Notes under the pieces: generated by a model
What the model saw: only the letters and a program-made list of their open reading frames with translations
Told to the model about the DNA's origin: nothing
Databases searched by the model: none
Source of the DNA: Rheinheimera soli
GTDB taxonomy: Bacteria; Pseudomonadota; Gammaproteobacteria; Enterobacterales; Alteromonadaceae
NCBI RefSeq assembly: GCF_021290985.1
Contig: NZ_JAJOYU010000019.1
Span: 1 to 64,000 of the forward strand
Direction: 5' to 3'
DNA: 64,000 nucleotides
Position numbers and translations under genes: made by a program
Part shown: positions 62,807 through 64,000 of the stretch, piece by piece
How positions within the stretch are numbered: the stretch's first letter is position 1
How the letters are laid out: each line of letters starts with the position of its first letter

Positions 62807-63099
62807 GTAATCTCCGTTTAGGATGTTATGTATTTCTCTGGACCATCTTATTGTTTTAGGTGTACTTCAAGTTCTTTGACTTTTATCACGCACACCTCAA
62901 TTACATTAATTAACACATCAAAACATGATTGTCACATGCTTTTGCATTGGTGTTAGCAGGAATTTACAGGCACGCAAACTTTGCGCATGATATTTATTCA
63001 TCAGTTACTTATATGCTTACAAAACTCTATATCATCTGGGCAATGCAGCCTTGGCTGTTTAAACTAGCATTACAATTTAGTTCAGACTGGATAAACGCT

Positions 63100-63378
63100 A
63101 TGCCCAAAGCCTGCGCCTGCCATATATTGGTAAAAACTGCTGCAGAAGCAGAAAAATTAAAACAACTACTGGCCAAAGGCGCCAGTTTTCATGATTTAGC
63201 TAAAAAGCATTCTCTGTGCCCTTCAGGCAAAAAAGGTGGAGATTTAGGTGAGTTTAAACCTGGCCAGATGGTCAGGGCTTTTGATGAAGTGGTATTTAAA
63301 AAAGCCGTGCTGGAAGTGCATGGCCCCATCAAAACCCAGTTTGGTTATCATCTGATTAAAACCCTGTACAGAAGCTGA
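63100..63378 (+). CDS. ppiC: Parvulin-type peptidyl-prolyl isomerase PpiC
   Basis: 92-aa cytosolic cis/trans prolyl isomerase (E. coli 93 aa). [52 protein letters not shown] and [13 protein letters not shown] are near-identical to PpiC. The longer ORF upstream (from 62929) has no matching residues and its ribosome site is poor, so the ATG at 63100 is used. Confidence 0.95.
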   Translation: MPKACACHILVKTAAEAEKLKQLLAKGASFHDLAKKHSLCPSGKKGGDLGEFKPGQMVRAFDEVVFKKAVLEVHGPIKTQFGYHLIKTLYRS

Positions 63379-63401
63379 CAGAATAAGTGAACGGAGAACC
63401 A

Positions 63402-63923
63402 ATGCGTTTTGTGCACTGCAGTTATGACGAACATGCCGAAGCTATTCTGGCAATATTTAACCATGCCATTTTGAATACCACAGCTTTGTATGAATACAAA
63501 CCCCGCACTATGGCGACTATGCAACAATGGTTTGCTAATAAAACAGCGGGAAATTTCCCGGTGCTAGGCCTACTGAACGAGCAGGATCAACTGGTGGCTT
63601 TTGGCAGTTATGGCACATTCAGGGCGTTTCCTGCTTTTAAGTATTCAGTCGAGCATTCGGTTTATGTGGCACAAGATCAGCAAGGTAAAGGTTATGGTGC
63701 TTTGGTACTGCAGAAAATTATCGAGCAGGCCCAACTGGAGAATTATCACCTGCTGATTGGTGGTATAGATGCAGCCAACGAAGCAAGCATAGCCTTGCAT
63801 ACCAAACATGGCTTTAGCCACAGCGGCACTATCACTCAGGCTGGCTTTAAATTTGGTCGTTATCTGGATTTAGCTTTTTATCAACTGACACTGGCGACGC
63901 CGCTTGAGCCCAAAGACGATTAA
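63402..63923 (+). CDS. GNAT family N-acetyltransferase
   Basis: 173 aa from the ATG at 63402 (CGGAG upstream); the GTG at 63387 is less likely. Acetyl-CoA motif A in QDQQGKGYGALVL, with SIALHTKHGFSHSG. General form is that of the phosphinothricin acetyltransferase (PAT/YncA) group (ILNTTALYEYKPRTM). The amine substrate is unknown. 23 bp after ppiC, so it may be co-transcribed. Terminator at 63937. Confidence 0.88.
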   Translation: MRFVHCSYDEHAEAILAIFNHAILNTTALYEYKPRTMATMQQWFANKTAGNFPVLGLLNEQDQLVAFGSYGTFRAFPAFKYSVEHSVYVAQDQQGKGYGALVLQKIIEQAQLENYHLLIGGIDAANEASIALHTKHGFSHSGTITQAGFKFGRYLDLAFYQLTLATPLEPKDD

Positions 63924-63936
63924 TCTTCGATAACTG

Positions 63937-63962
63937 AAAGGCAGCTTGTGCTGCCTTTTTTA
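63937..63962 (+). terminator. Intrinsic terminator after the acetyltransferase gene
   Basis: AAAGGCAGC / GCTGCCTTT, 9-bp stem with TTGT loop, followed by TTT. Confidence 0.88.
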
Positions 63963-64000
63963 ATAATGGCTTTCTGCAAAATTACTTTTTATTCAACAGT

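Noticed and set aside
62929-63099. 57-codon extension before PpiC
   Set aside because: PpiC is a 92-93-aa protein, and the match begins at the ATG at 63100.
1-64000. Search for CRISPR arrays, insertion sequences, integrases, tRNA or rRNA genes
   Set aside because: I found no regular spaced repeats, no transposase or integrase reading frame, and no cloverleaf or rRNA segment. I read by eye only, so a short or degenerate tRNA could be missed.

Overview
The window is a stretch of gammaproteobacterial chromosome. Many proteins (UbiF, CydABXDC, PpiC, PpnP, CueR, AguAB) resemble those of enteric and Alteromonadales-type bacteria. The density of chemoreceptors, secreted peptidases and lipoprotein glycosidases fits an aquatic heterotroph of the Rheinheimera/Alishewanella/Shewanella kind. 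This placement is my inference from protein character; no rRNA or tRNA gene is visible to confirm it. I see no prophage, insertion sequence, integrase or CRISPR array.

Layout. 0-8 kb: two tandem secreted M28 aminopeptidases, two small unknown proteins, a lipoprotein GH13 amylase, an AT-rich orphan, a 3' remnant of a DUF6429-type gene, and a CPBP membrane protease. 8-14 kb: a chemoreceptor, then a TorF-like porin / chemoreceptor / periplasmic binding protein operon. 14-19 kb: ppnP, an Atm1-type ABC exporter, a DUF4397 lipoprotein and a Ca2+/Na+ antiporter. 19-26 kb: an SDR / methionine aminopeptidase / ParD-like operon, a chemoreceptor with almost no periplasmic domain, an NhaR-like regulator, small DUF proteins and an orphan hybrid-input histidine kinase.

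26-36 kb is a copper region in two parts: a periplasmic set (DUF3703 protein, two His/Met-rich proteins, TolC-like lipoprotein, multicopper oxidase) and a cytoplasmic set (copA-cueR, with copZ divergent). The divergent region carries a textbook 19-bp-spacer CueR promoter. A secreted subtilase lies between the two. 36-43 kb is the cytochrome bd operon cydABX-DC, preceded by a perfect FNR box. 43-46.5 kb is a second porin / binding protein / chemoreceptor module, ending in an unusual 16-bp tandem repeat.

46.5-55 kb is an arabinan utilisation locus: a secreted endo-arabinanase, a lipoprotein GH43 with lectin-like tail, a GPH symporter, a cytosolic GH43, and a secreted GH127 beta-L-arabinofuranosidase. 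Each of its three upstream regions has a palindrome with a GTATTAC core, suggesting one local regulator whose gene is not in the window. 55-64 kb holds ubiF, a peroxiredoxin, the agmatine-to-putrescine pair aguB-aguA, a large subtilase with a GlyGly-CTERM-like tail, ppiC and a GNAT acetyltransferase.

The most interesting signals are: (1) two independent porin + binding protein + chemoreceptor operons; (2) the ParD-like / MetAP / SDR operon; (3) the shared palindrome of the arabinan locus; (4) the 16-bp repeat that grows out of a chemoreceptor stop codon; (5) a copper locus with a TolC-like lipoprotein but no RND pump; (6) an orphan terminator that may end a small RNA. I found no clear sign of a wholly new multi-gene defence or mobile system.
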